64,000 nucleotides of DNA from an uncultured Clostridia bacterium (GCA_934167755.1 CAKPLT010000001.1:177778-241777); one strand, 5' to 3'. Shown: positions 44,649 to 54,504, counted from the stretch's first letter. Made by a program: numbers and translations. The notes: generated by a model not told the origin, from the sequence alone.

Positions 44649-45825
44649 AATTAATGATTTAATTAAAAAGATGTGTTCGGATGGCGTTGAATACCGTAAA
44701 TTAAATGAATTGTTGGATTATATTCAACCTTCAAGGTATATTGTAAAAAACACAAATTATGATAAAAACTATACAATACCAGTTCTAACTGCTGGACAGA
44801 CTTTTATATTGGGATATACCAATGAAATCGATGGTATTTATAAGGCATCTAAAGAAAAACCAGTAATAATATTTGATGACTTTACAACTTCAAATCATTG
44901 GGTAGAATTTGATTTTAAAGTAAAATCATCTGCAATGAAAATTCTTGTGCCTAAGACCAATGATTCATTTAAGTTTATTTATTATTGCATGCAAAATATT
45001 GAATATATCCCAAAAGAGCATTCAAGACAATGGATTCAGAAATATAGTGAATTTAAAATACCTTTGCCAAAAAAAGAAATACAAGAGAAAATAGTAGAGA
45101 TACTTGATAAATTTGGTGAGTTGGAAGCAGAGTTGGAAGCAGAGTTGGAAGCAAGAAAAAAACAATACGAATTTTATAGTAAAAAGATTTTTAAATTTAA
45201 AAAACCAGTTAAATATGTTCCAATTGGAGAAATATCTAGCACTATTACAGATTATGTTGCAAATGGTAGTTTTGCAGAAATAGCAAAAAATGTTCAATAT
45301 AAAAGCGAACCAGATTATGCGGTATTACTTAGAACAGTAGATTATTCAAATGGATTTAATCCTGATAAATTTGTTTATATTGATAAACATGCATATGGTT
45401 TTTTAAAAAAATCAAAGCTATTTGGTGGAGAGATTATAATTAATAATGTAGGAGCAGGTGTTGGAACCACATTTCTTTGTCCAAAATTAGATATAAATAT
45501 GAGCTTGGCTCCAAATTCGATTATGATAAAAACACCGAACAATAAGTTTTATTATTATTGGTTAAAAAGCATATATGGACAAGAAGCTATAAAAAGTATT
45601 GTATCTAAAAGTGCTATGCCCAAATTTAATAAAACTGAATTTAGAAAAATAATGGTTCCAGTTTTACCGGAGCAACAACAAAATGAAATTGTAAATATAT
45701 TAGAAAAAATTGATAATCTCATAAATGACATATCAGAAGGATTGCCTGCCGAAATTAAACTCAGAAGGAAACAATATGAATATTATCGAAATAAATTATT
45801 AAACTTTAAAGAGGTGATTGCTTAA
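44641..45825 (+). CDS. hsdS: Type I restriction enzyme, S subunit (system 2)
   Basis: 394 residues with two target recognition domains (about 15-150 and 190-340) and two coiled-coil conserved regions: IQEKIVEILDKFGELEAELE in the centre and EQQQNEIVNILEKIDNLIND at the end. The central helix contains three perfect copies of the tetrapeptide ELEA. It is full length and intact, unlike hsdS of system 1. The start overlaps the hsdM end; its stop overlaps the prrC start by one base (TAATG). Confidence 0.95.
   Translation: MSKINDLIKKMCSDGVEYRKLNELLDYIQPSRYIVKNTNYDKNYTIPVLTAGQTFILGYTNEIDGIYKASKEKPVIIFDDFTTSNHWVEFDFKVKSSAMKILVPKTNDSFKFIYYCMQNIEYIPKEHSRQWIQKYSEFKIPLPKKEIQEKIVEILDKFGELEAELEAELEARKKQYEFYSKKIFKFKKPVKYVPIGEISSTITDYVANGSFAEIAKNVQYKSEPDYAVLLRTVDYSNGFNPDKFVYIDKHAYGFLKKSKLFGGEIIINNVGAGVGTTFLCPKLDINMSLAPNSIMIKTPNNKFYYYWLKSIYGQEAIKSIVSKSAMPKFNKTEFRKIMVPVLPEQQQNEIVNILEKIDNLINDISEGLPAEIKLRRKQYEYYRNKLLNFKEVIA
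45118..45153 (+). repeat. Three tandem 12-bp repeats in the hsdS spacer helix
   Basis: GAGTTGGAAGCA repeated exactly three times, encoding ELEA x3 between the two recognition domains. In EcoR124I a 12-bp, four-residue repeat at this place sets the gap between the two half-sites of the DNA target. Confidence 0.9.
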
Positions 45826-46922
45826 TGGATGAATATAATTCAATTGAAGCAGTTTCTGACAAAATAAAAAGCAATTTAAATTCAAACAATCAAAATAAGA
45901 ATGTTTCTATTTTGTATGCTTTTAATGCAACTGGAAAAACAAGATTATCTACAACATTAACTGACGAGATGGATGATGGAAAAACATTATGTTATAATGC
46001 TTTCGTAGAAGATCTTTTTACATGGGATAATGATAATTATATTTTCAAAATTAATCCATCCTGTTGGTTGGTAGAATTTATTAAAGAACAGGGTCTTGAA
46101 AATCAAATTATAGAAAATTTTACGAGTATTATTAATTCAAAGGTTGAACCAAGTTTTGAATTAGATAGAGGTGAAATTATTTTTAGCATTGCTTCAGGTG
46201 ATAGTGACTATGATAAAGGAATAAAAATATCTAAAGGAGAAGAAAGCGTATTTATATGGTCAATTTTCTACACAATTTTAGAGACAGCAATAGATACATT
46301 AAATATGGAAAAAGATGACAGATTTACTGAATTTTTTGATAGTTTAGAGTATGTTATTATAGATGATCCAGTCTCATCGATAGATGATTCAAAGATTATT
46401 TCAATTGCAATGATGTTGATAAAAGTAATAGATAAATATAAAAACAATAGTAATCATAAATTGAAATTTTTAATAACAACTCATCACGCATTATTTTATA
46501 ATGTTATATATAATCAATATAGGAAAAATAAAGAATATAATTTTAAACCATTCATATTGAAAAAGAAGAATAAAATATATGAACTAAAAAATCAGAAAAT
46601 AGATAGTCCATTTGGATATCATCTAATGGTCAAAGAAGAAATAGAACGAGCCATACAAGAAGAAGATATTCAAAAATATCATTTTAATTTATTTAGAAGC
46701 TTATTAGAAAAGACAGCAAATTTTTTAGGATATGGTAATTGGGTTGACTGTATTGAAAATGATAAAAAACAAGAATTTATAAGAATCATTAATTTATATA
46801 GTCATAGTAGATTGTCAGATATTGAATATAGAGAATTAACATATGATGATAAAGAATTATTTATAGATACATATAATAAATTTGTTAAGAATTTTAAATG
46901 GGGGAAAATAGATGGAGAATAA
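45825..46922 (+). CDS. prrC: PrrC-like anticodon nuclease
   Basis: 365 residues between hsdS and hsdR, the place of prrC in the E. coli prr locus. The N-terminal ABC-type ATPase has a variant Walker A (AFNATGKT, residues 32-39), signature-like SKGEE (136-140), Walker B YVIIDDPVSSIDD (176-188) and H-loop LITTHH (216-221). The C-terminal domain has R291, E295 and H327: the R-x3-E-x31-H spacing is the same as Arg320/Glu324/His356 of PrrC. PrrC cuts the tRNA-Lys anticodon when phage disarms the R-M complex. The start overlaps hsdS by one base and the end overlaps hsdR by 11, so coupling is tight. Confidence 0.85.
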   Translation: MDEYNSIEAVSDKIKSNLNSNNQNKNVSILYAFNATGKTRLSTTLTDEMDDGKTLCYNAFVEDLFTWDNDNYIFKINPSCWLVEFIKEQGLENQIIENFTSIINSKVEPSFELDRGEIIFSIASGDSDYDKGIKISKGEESVFIWSIFYTILETAIDTLNMEKDDRFTEFFDSLEYVIIDDPVSSIDDSKIISIAMMLIKVIDKYKNNSNHKLKFLITTHHALFYNVIYNQYRKNKEYNFKPFILKKKNKIYELKNQKIDSPFGYHLMVKEEIERAIQEEDIQKYHFNLFRSLLEKTANFLGYGNWVDCIENDKKQEFIRIINLYSHSRLSDIEYRELTYDDKELFIDTYNKFVKNFKWGKIDGE

Positions 46923-49900
46923 AAGAAATATTATATCTGAGAGTGATAATTCAACAGTATTAACAGAATATAAGCCATTAGAAAGAAAAGAAACATCATA
47001 TCAAAGTGAAGCAGAACTTGAGAAAAATTTTATTAAAATATTGCAAGAGCAATCTTATGAATATTTAAATATAAATAATGAAAAAGATTTAATAAAAAAT
47101 CTAAAAGAGAAATTAGAAAAACTAAATAAAATTAAATTTACAGATAAAGAGTGGGAAGATTTATTTAATAACATTATTGCTAATCCCAATGATGGAATAA
47201 TAGAGAAAACAAAAAAAATTCAAGAAGATTATAAGCAAATATTAACATTAGAAAATGGAGAATTAAGAAATATTTATTTAATAGATAAAGATAATATTCA
47301 TAATAATAGCGTTCAAGTAATTAATCAATATGAAGTAGAAACGGATAAAAGAAAAAATAGATATGACGTTACGATTTTAGTGAATGGACTCCCTATGGTT
47401 CATGTAGAACTGAAAAGAAGAGGTGTTGAATTAAGACAAGCCTTTAATCAAATAGAGAGATATCAAAGAGATTCATTTTGGTACAATTCTGGATTATATA
47501 ATTATGTTCAAATATTTGTTATAAGTAATGGGACATTTACTAAGTATTATTCAAATACTACAAGATATAAACATCTTGATGGAAAAACTGTAAAAAAGTC
47601 TAATTCATTTGAATTTACATCATATTGGGCAGATCAAAATAATAATGGGATTTGTGATTTGGAAGATTTTGCAAGAACTTTCTTTAGCAAAAGAACATTA
47701 CTAAATATAATAACTAAATATTGCATTCTTACTTCTGAAGAAGATTTATTAGTAATGAGACCATATCAAATTACAGCAACAGAAAAAATAATAAATAAAA
47801 TAGAAATAGCAAATAATTACAATGAATATGGAACAATTGAAGGTGGTGGCTATATATGGCATACAACTGGATCAGGAAAAACATTGACTTCTTTTAAAAC
47901 AGCTCAAATAGCAAGTAAGCTTGAATATATAGATAAGGTTATATTTGTAGTAGATAGAAAAGATTTGGATTATCAAACAATGAAAGAATATGATAGATTC
48001 AAAAAAGGATGTGCTAATTCAAATGCTAATACTAAAATATTAGAAGGACAACTAGAAGATAGCAAATCTAAAATAATTATTACAACAATTCAAAAGTTAG
48101 ATAGTTTTATAAAGAAAAATAACAACTCAAAAGCATATAATAAAAAAATAATTTTTATATTTGATGAATGCCATAGAAGTCAGTTTGGAGATATGCATAA
48201 AAATATAACCCAAAAATTTAAAAAATGGATAATATTTGGATTCACAGGAACTCCTATATTTACAGGTAATGCCAAAACAAAAAAAGGAATAATGCAAACT
48301 ACAGGTCAATTATTTGGAGAAAGACTTCATACATACACAATAGTAAATGCTATAAGTGATAAAAATGTATTACCATTTAGATATGAATATATTGGTAGAG
48401 TTGATATTAAAGAAGATGTAAAGGATGAAAAAGTATATAAAATTGATATTGAAAAAGCCTATGATAACAAAACAAGAATATCAGCAATTACAAAATATAT
48501 AATTGAACATTTTTCTTCTAAAACTAAAAATGATGAGTCATATGTATATAATACATTAGAAAATGTTGTGGAAGTAGCTAAAAATAGAGATGCTAAACAA
48601 ATAAAGAGTAAATCAAATATAAAAGGATTTAATTCAATTTTTGCTGTGGCTAATATAAATATGGCTAAAAAATATTATAGTGAATTTAAAAATAATAAAA
48701 GCCATAACTTGAAAATTGCTCTTATTTATAGCTATGGAGCAAATGATGAAGTTGTAGATGGAGTTTACGATGAAAATTCTGAAACTACAGAAGGGCTAAA
48801 TAAGAGTGATAGAGATTTTCTTGAGTTAGCAATCAAAGATTACAATAAAATGTTTGGAACAAGTTATGACACAACAGGAGAAAAATTTCAGAATTATTAT
48901 AAAGATCTTTCACTAAGAATGAAGAATAAAGAAATTGATATTTTAATAGTTGCAAATATGTTTTTAACTGGTTTTGATGCTGTGACACTTAATACACTAT
49001 GGGTGGACAAAAATTTGAAATATCATGGACTGATACAAGCATTTTCAAGAACAAACAGAATATTAAATTCTGTTAAAACTTACGGTAATATTGTTTCATT
49101 TAGAAATTTAGAAAAGGAATTAAATGATGCATTAGCTTTATTTGGAGATAGTAATGCTTCAGGAATAGTTTTATTAAAGCCATATAAAGATTACTATTAT
49201 GGTTATGAAGATGACAAAGGAAAGTTGTTTAAAGGTTATAAAGAACTTGTTGAAGAATTAAAAGAAAAATTTCCAATAGGTCAAACAATTATTGGAGAAC
49301 AAAAACAAAAGGAATTTATAAAATTGTATGGTGCAATTTTAAAAGTAACTAATATTTTAAATTCATTTGATCAATTTAAAGATGAACAATTGCTAAATGA
49401 ACGAGATACTCAAGATTACCATAGCGTATATCAAGATATTTATGATGATTTTAGAAAAAAATCAAAAGTAGATTCAACAGACATAACAGAAGATATAGTT
49501 TTTGAAATGGAACTTATAAAGCAAATAGAAGTAAATATAGATTATATTTTAGCTTTAGTAAAAAAATATCATGATAGCAATATGAAAGATAAAGAGGTGC
49601 TAGTAACAATTAACAAAGCAATCATGTCAAGTCCAGACTTAAGAAATAAAAAAGATTTAATTCTAGAATTTATAGATTCACTAAATGTGAGTTCAGATGT
49701 ATATACTGATTTTGAGATTTTTATGAATAGTAGAAAGAGAGAAGAATTAGACAAAATAATTAAGGAAGAGAATCTGAATTCAGAAGAAACATACAAATTT
49801 ATTAAGAAATCTTTTGATAAAGGAAGTATAGAAACAGATGGAACAGGAATATCATCTGTATTGCCACCAATGGATATGTTTGCAAAAGACAGGTCTAGGT

Positions 49901-50073
49901 TAAAGAAAAAGAATGTTGTAATAGATAAATTAATAGACTTTTTCGATAAATTCTTTAGTATTACAAACAAATCACTATTTACTAAAAAAGAGGTTGAATA
50001 TAAAAAAGATGAGGATAATGAAGAAAATCAATTAATGGTTGCGGAAGATAGCGAAGAATATAAAAATGAATAA
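46912..50073 (+). CDS. hsdR: Type I restriction enzyme, R subunit (system 2)
   Basis: 1053 residues. PD-(D/E)xK nuclease (RYDVTILVNGLPMVHVELKR), SF2 motor motifs WHTTGSGKTLTSF, FIFDECHRSQFGD, GFTGTPIF, and QAFSRTNRIL, then the C-terminal helical domain. Longer than the system 1 R subunit mainly by an insert after the motor core (around residues 545-610). Overlaps prrC by 11 bp. Last gene of the regulator-hsdM-hsdS-prrC-hsdR operon. Confidence 0.96.
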   Translation: MENKRNIISESDNSTVLTEYKPLERKETSYQSEAELEKNFIKILQEQSYEYLNINNEKDLIKNLKEKLEKLNKIKFTDKEWEDLFNNIIANPNDGIIEKTKKIQEDYKQILTLENGELRNIYLIDKDNIHNNSVQVINQYEVETDKRKNRYDVTILVNGLPMVHVELKRRGVELRQAFNQIERYQRDSFWYNSGLYNYVQIFVISNGTFTKYYSNTTRYKHLDGKTVKKSNSFEFTSYWADQNNNGICDLEDFARTFFSKRTLLNIITKYCILTSEEDLLVMRPYQITATEKIINKIEIANNYNEYGTIEGGGYIWHTTGSGKTLTSFKTAQIASKLEYIDKVIFVVDRKDLDYQTMKEYDRFKKGCANSNANTKILEGQLEDSKSKIIITTIQKLDSFIKKNNNSKAYNKKIIFIFDECHRSQFGDMHKNITQKFKKWIIFGFTGTPIFTGNAKTKKGIMQTTGQLFGERLHTYTIVNAISDKNVLPFRYEYIGRVDIKEDVKDEKVYKIDIEKAYDNKTRISAITKYIIEHFSSKTKNDESYVYNTLENVVEVAKNRDAKQIKSKSNIKGFNSIFAVANINMAKKYYSEFKNNKSHNLKIALIYSYGANDEVVDGVYDENSETTEGLNKSDRDFLELAIKDYNKMFGTSYDTTGEKFQNYYKDLSLRMKNKEIDILIVANMFLTGFDAVTLNTLWVDKNLKYHGLIQAFSRTNRILNSVKTYGNIVSFRNLEKELNDALALFGDSNASGIVLLKPYKDYYYGYEDDKGKLFKGYKELVEELKEKFPIGQTIIGEQKQKEFIKLYGAILKVTNILNSFDQFKDEQLLNERDTQDYHSVYQDIYDDFRKKSKVDSTDITEDIVFEMELIKQIEVNIDYILALVKKYHDSNMKDKEVLVTINKAIMSSPDLRNKKDLILEFIDSLNVSSDVYTDFEIFMNSRKREELDKIIKEENLNSEETYKFIKKSFDKGSIETDGTGISSVLPPMDMFAKDRSRLKKKNVVIDKLIDFFDKFFSITNKSLFTKKEVEYKKDEDNEENQLMVAEDSEEYKNE

Positions 50074-50202
50074 AATTGTAATCATTAATTAGCTAAAAAT
50101 AAATTCTATTTTAGAAAATAATATATAAAATTAAATAAAAACTTTCTTTTTTGGAAATAATATGATATAATATTATTATAATCAAAAAGGAGAGTTTTTA
50201 TT

Positions 50203-51138
50203 ATGTTAGGAGAAAAAATAAAAAAATATAGAGAAAGCAAAAATATGACTCAAGGCGAAATTGCTGATATACTAGATGTTAAAGCAGCAACTATTTCAAA
50301 ATATGAAGCTGGGACTTTGGAACCTAATATAGAATCATTAAAGAGATTAGCTGACTTATTTGAAGTATCAGTAGATGAATTGATAAAAGAAGATACTTTT
50401 GATATATCAAGAATAAATATTTTAGAAGTATTAAGAGAACAAAAAAAAATGAAACTAAAAGGTAATTTATATCATAATACTCAAATAACTTTTGCATATA
50501 ATACTAATCATATTGAGGGAAGTAAACTTACAGAAGATCAGACTAGATATATTTATGAAACTAACACATTATTAGCAGAAAAAGACTCAGTAACAGATTT
50601 AGATGATGTGTTAGAAACTGCTAATCATTTTAAATTAGTTGATTATATGTTAGAAATAGCAGATAAAAAATTAACAGAAAAAATGATAAAGGAATTTCAC
50701 AAAATATTAAAAGAGGGAACGTCAGATAGTAGGAAAGATTGGTTTATAGTTGGAGATTATAAAAAATTACCTAATGAAGTAGGAGGACTTAAAACTACGG
50801 AACCGAAAAATGTTGAAAAAGATATGAAAAAATTATTAGAATGGTATGGGGAATTAAATAAAATAACAATAAATGAAATAATAGAATTTCATTCTAAATT
50901 TGAAAAGATACATCCATTTCAAGATGGAAATGGTAGAGTTGGTAGAATAATTGCTTTTAAAGAATGCTTGAAAAATAATATAGTACCATTTATTATTTTA
51001 GATAAAGATAAATTATTCTACTATAGGGGATTAAATCGATATCAAACTAATAAAGAAAAAGGTTATTTAATAGATACTTGTTTAAATGCACAAGATCAAT
51101 ACACAGAAATGATTAAATATTATATTGGAAATAAATAA
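50203..51138 (+). CDS. XRE-HTH/Fic fusion protein (fic 2)
   Basis: 311 residues, RBS GGAGAG. An XRE HTH (residues 5-62: TQGEIADILDVKAATISKYE) is fused to a Fic domain with HPFQDGNGRVGR and the inhibitory helix TNHIEG, matching (S/T)xxxE(G/N). It therefore combines autoregulation and self-inhibition in one chain, a self-contained toxin-antitoxin-like unit. A TATAAT (GATATAATATT) lies about 25 nt before the ribosome binding site. It ends with a strong hairpin before the helicase gene. Confidence 0.92.
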   Translation: MLGEKIKKYRESKNMTQGEIADILDVKAATISKYEAGTLEPNIESLKRLADLFEVSVDELIKEDTFDISRINILEVLREQKKMKLKGNLYHNTQITFAYNTNHIEGSKLTEDQTRYIYETNTLLAEKDSVTDLDDVLETANHFKLVDYMLEIADKKLTEKMIKEFHKILKEGTSDSRKDWFIVGDYKKLPNEVGGLKTTEPKNVEKDMKKLLEWYGELNKITINEIIEFHSKFEKIHPFQDGNGRVGRIIAFKECLKNNIVPFIILDKDKLFYYRGLNRYQTNKEKGYLIDTCLNAQDQYTEMIKYYIGNK

Positions 51139-51145
51139 ACTAAAG

Positions 51146-51194
51146 AAAAGCAAAATAATAGTAATTATATATTACAGAATTATTTTGCTTTTTA
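51146..51194 (+). terminator. Terminator of fic 2
   Basis: AAAAGCAAAATAAT (51146-51159) / ATTATTTTGCTTTT (51179-51192), perfect 14-bp stem then Ts. It lies inside the longest open frame of the next gene, arguing for the later start at 51221. Confidence 0.85.
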
Positions 51195-51220
51195 CATTAT
51201 ATGAGAAAGGACTAATTAAT

Positions 51221-53965
51221 ATGATAAAAATTGAAGAAAAATATGATTTTAATAGTATAGATAAAAGAATAATGGAATCTAATTCAAATATTGAACGAAA
51301 TATAAAAAAATTTTCTGATGATGACCGCGGATTCTTATCTCAAAACTTATTAAATGCATTAAGAACCTTTGTAGAATATATTGCTGTTAAGATATATTTA
51401 ACAGGCAAAACAGAAACAATTAATTACGATAATGGAACCGTTAGAATTGCATTAGATTATATAAAAAGTAGGGGAAAAATAAAATTTATTGAAAGATTCC
51501 ATTATTATCTGCAGATATCAAGGTCACACTATATAGAAAACAACGATTCTGCAGAAAGGCTTATGCTTAAATATTATAAATATCTAATATTATTGAAGGA
51601 TTATATGAAGATATTTTATAGCATAGATATTCTAAATAATATAACTGATTTTCCACTTGATTTAGATAGTACTTTTAGTGATTATTATAAAAAGGTTGCT
51701 AATGTAATAAAACAGGTTCCAATTAATACATCTGATCAATTCAATGGGGATAAATATTATGTGCAAAAATTAAAAACTTTTTTTGTTAATGGAAAAATAT
51801 ATTATGAAGTTACTTTATCACCAGCTAAAGATAAGGTTAATAAGTATGATAAAATTATAGCATTTACTAGAATGCATATTATGCCAAATTATTCAATAAA
51901 GTTGTCTATTGTTAAAGCAAAAGTAAATATTCTTGGAAGAGACATGGCAATAAATATAATAAACAACTGGTCTGTTGCTATAAGAGAATGTGAAATAAAT
52001 AATTTTTATAAGGTTTTTGGAATTAATAAAAAATATAAAGCTAACAACAAAGAATATACAGAAGTTATGAGCTTACTAACAAAAGCACAATATAGTTTAT
52101 TAGATTTAGCAACAATAAATGATATATATTATGATAAAATAAAAGAAAAAATAAAAAGTAATTCAACAACAACTGGAATATTGGATTTAATTGATAACTG
52201 TAGATATTATATAAAAAATAATAGTAAAGGACATGTTGTACTAAGATATTTATTATATAATTGCAATAATAGGATTATAAAGGATCAACTTGCATTAGAT
52301 AGTTGTTCTATTCTATCGAATTTATACTTGCAATTTGGGTGCATTCCATTTGAGGAAATGCCATATGCATCATCATTAATAAATCATAATCCAACAATAT
52401 ATGATTTGATAGATATAGTCCCTATAGAAGGTAGAAATGATGAATTATTAGCAGGTTATATAAAAAAGAATACAGAGCAAAATAATAAATTATATACAAG
52501 TATAGATGAGGTTAGAAAATTTGGAGATATTCCTACATTGGTCAATTCTTATAATAATAAAATTTATTATAAACATAAACCTAATAGGTGTTTGGTAATA
52601 GAAAATAATAATTTATATATTCATGGATATGAAGATGACACTATTAATATAATTAATAAGTTGAACTCCTTGACAAATCATGGAATAAGAGGCTATAAAG
52701 CATCATTTCAAAGTTTTATAAATCAGGGAAATTACTTAATTAATTGCCCAGAAAAAGAAAATATATTGTTAAATATGTATGAAAATAGTACAGTTGCTCT
52801 AATATATGGGGCTGCTGGTACAGGTAAAACTACTCTGATTAAACATTTGACATATTTTTATAGTAATGAAAGAAAAATATGCTTAGCTAATACAAATTCT
52901 GCTGTTGAAAACCTAAAAAGTAATGTAAACAATCAAAACTCTGATTTTATGACAGTACATAAATTTATTAGTGAATCCAATAATAATACTGAATGTGACA
53001 TTTTAATTATTGATGAATGTAGTACAATTAGTAATTCGGATATGAGACAAATTTTAGAAAAGGCAAATTTTAGTGCTATACTGCTTGCTGGAGATATTTA
53101 TCAGATTGAATCAATTACATTTGGAAACTGGTTTACACTATCAAAAAAACTAGTAAATCCAGCATCGGTATTTGAATTAAATTTTACCTGGAGAAGTACA
53201 AAACAAGAATTGCTAGATTTGTGGGAATTGGTTAGAAATGGCGATGATAGAGTGGATGAAATGTTAGTAAAGAAAGAATTTTCAGAAGAAATTAGTGAAG
53301 AAATATTTAAAAAGCAGGATGAAGATGAAATTATACTTTGTCTAAATTATGATGGATTATATGGAATAAATAGCATAAATTACTATTTGCAAAATGAGAA
53401 TAAAAACAAGTCAATATTTTTAGATTTAGGTACTTATAAAGTGGGAGACCCAATTATATTTGGAGATACTAATAGATTTTCACCAGTAATATATAATAAC
53501 TTAAAAGGCAAAATTGTAGATATAGAAGAAGATGAGTTTAGATTTTGGTTCTCAGTTGAAATAGATAAAGTAATTAATGAATTAGAAATACAATTTTTAG
53601 ATTTAGAATTGGTAGGAGAATCTGAAAATAATAAATCAATTGTAAAATTCTATGTTAATAAATATAGAAACGCTGATGAAGATAATGATTATGATCTGGC
53701 AACAATTGTACCTTTCTCAGTTGCATATGCAGTTTCTATTCATAAATCACAAGGCTTAGAGTATAATTCTGTAAAAATTATAATAACAAATGAAATTGAT
53801 GAATTAATTACGCATAGCATTTTTTATACTTCAATAACTAGAGCAAAGGAAAAATTAAAAATCTATTGGTCTCCAGAATGTCAAAATAAAGTCATATCTA
53901 CTATAAAACATATTGAAGATAATAAAGATGTTAATCTTATTAAAAATAAAATAAATCCAATATAA
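51221..53965 (+). CDS. SF1 (RecD/UvrD-like) helicase with large N-terminal domain
   Basis: 914 residues from the ATG at 51221 behind GAAAGGA; an earlier ATG at 51125 overlaps fic 2 and a terminator. About 500 N-terminal residues are helical, with no recognised motif. The C-terminal motor has YGAAGTGKTTLIKHL (motif I), ILIIDECSTIS (motif II), LAGDIYQIE (motif III), FTWRSTKQE, AYAVSIHKSQGLEYN (motif V) and YTSITRAKEKL (motif VI). This is a RecD2/viral-helicase-1 type SF1 motor. Its position beside Fic and R-M genes suggests a defence or element-maintenance role; the N-terminal domain likely sets the target. Confidence 0.85.
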   Translation: MIKIEEKYDFNSIDKRIMESNSNIERNIKKFSDDDRGFLSQNLLNALRTFVEYIAVKIYLTGKTETINYDNGTVRIALDYIKSRGKIKFIERFHYYLQISRSHYIENNDSAERLMLKYYKYLILLKDYMKIFYSIDILNNITDFPLDLDSTFSDYYKKVANVIKQVPINTSDQFNGDKYYVQKLKTFFVNGKIYYEVTLSPAKDKVNKYDKIIAFTRMHIMPNYSIKLSIVKAKVNILGRDMAINIINNWSVAIRECEINNFYKVFGINKKYKANNKEYTEVMSLLTKAQYSLLDLATINDIYYDKIKEKIKSNSTTTGILDLIDNCRYYIKNNSKGHVVLRYLLYNCNNRIIKDQLALDSCSILSNLYLQFGCIPFEEMPYASSLINHNPTIYDLIDIVPIEGRNDELLAGYIKKNTEQNNKLYTSIDEVRKFGDIPTLVNSYNNKIYYKHKPNRCLVIENNNLYIHGYEDDTINIINKLNSLTNHGIRGYKASFQSFINQGNYLINCPEKENILLNMYENSTVALIYGAAGTGKTTLIKHLTYFYSNERKICLANTNSAVENLKSNVNNQNSDFMTVHKFISESNNNTECDILIIDECSTISNSDMRQILEKANFSAILLAGDIYQIESITFGNWFTLSKKLVNPASVFELNFTWRSTKQELLDLWELVRNGDDRVDEMLVKKEFSEEISEEIFKKQDEDEIILCLNYDGLYGINSINYYLQNENKNKSIFLDLGTYKVGDPIIFGDTNRFSPVIYNNLKGKIVDIEEDEFRFWFSVEIDKVINELEIQFLDLELVGESENNKSIVKFYVNKYRNADEDNDYDLATIVPFSVAYAVSIHKSQGLEYNSVKIIITNEIDELITHSIFYTSITRAKEKLKIYWSPECQNKVISTIKHIEDNKDVNLIKNKINPI

Positions 53966-53989
53966 AAGGCGAGAACTTTCTCGCCTTTT
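53964..53989 (+). terminator. Bidirectional terminator after the helicase gene
   Basis: AAAAGGCGAGA (53964-53974), ACTT, TCTCGCCTTTT (53979-53989), with T/A runs on both sides; serves the convergent gene too. Confidence 0.95.
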
Positions 53990-53995
53990 ATAATA

Positions 53996-54289
53996 TTATT
54001 CACCAAAGCATCCACCAATCAACTGCACTCCATCAACAAAACCATTTCTATAATACTTCTCATTCCAATAAAAAATATAATCCATAAAATTCTCATCCAA
54101 TTTACTTAATTGTTTTTGTACATACTTTTTATTCTCCTTAGGAACATTCCTTAAAATGTTTGCACTAATCTCATCAAAATAAACAAAATGCTTTCTATCT
54201 TCATCACATTTTAGTGATGCTAAATCATCCTCTCTAAACATTAACCATTCCTTTAAAATATCATTATTAACTTCTCTAAAATTATTCAT
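53996..54289 (-). CDS. Small helical hypothetical protein of element 2
   Basis: 97 residues from the ATG at 54289, which follows GGAGGT; the longer frame to 54340 crosses the arm repeat. All-helical, acidic, ending NGFVDGVQLIGGCFGE, a pattern similar in type to the protein at 20080 in element 1. Small proteins of this type at the end of clostridial elements have no known function. It is the last gene before the att arm repeat. Confidence 0.6.
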   Translation of the reverse strand: MNNFREVNNDILKEWLMFREDDLASLKCDEDRKHFVYFDEISANILRNVPKENKKYVQKQLSKLDENFMDYIFYWNEKYYRNGFVDGVQLIGGCFGE

Positions 54290-54320
54290 TGTTAAAACCT
54301 CCATTTTTATTAAAAATTTT

Positions 54321-54339
54321 TGGGGACAAATTGGGGACA
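54321..54339 (+). repeat. Arm-type repeat B, right copy
   Basis: TGGGGACAAATTGGGGACA, 18/19 identical to 37570-37588. It lies 137 bp left of the core at 54458, inside element 2. Confidence 0.65.
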
Positions 54340-54457
54340 ATCATTGCAAAAAAGTACATTTTTTAACGATTTTCATAATCTCACCAATTTGCTCTAACCC
54401 TATTAAAACTAATAAAAACTCAAGTTAACAAAATTTCTCAAAAATCACAATTAAATT

Positions 54458-54504
54458 CTCATAACCCGAAGCCTCAAAATTCAAATATTATAACCAGAAC
54501 CACA
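54458..54504 (+). other. att-like core, right end of element 2
   Basis: CTCATAACCCGAAG, then ATTCAAATATTATAACCAGA and ACCACA: a decayed version of the tRNA-fMet 3' half seen at 37452. The rest of 54340-54657 has no gene; TATAAT at 54634-54639 gives a very short leader for the HNH gene. Confidence 0.6.

Noticed and set aside
53996..54340. Longer 114-residue version of the small minus-strand protein
   Set aside because: The upstream start lies inside the GGGGACA arm repeat; GGAGGT precedes the Met at 54289.
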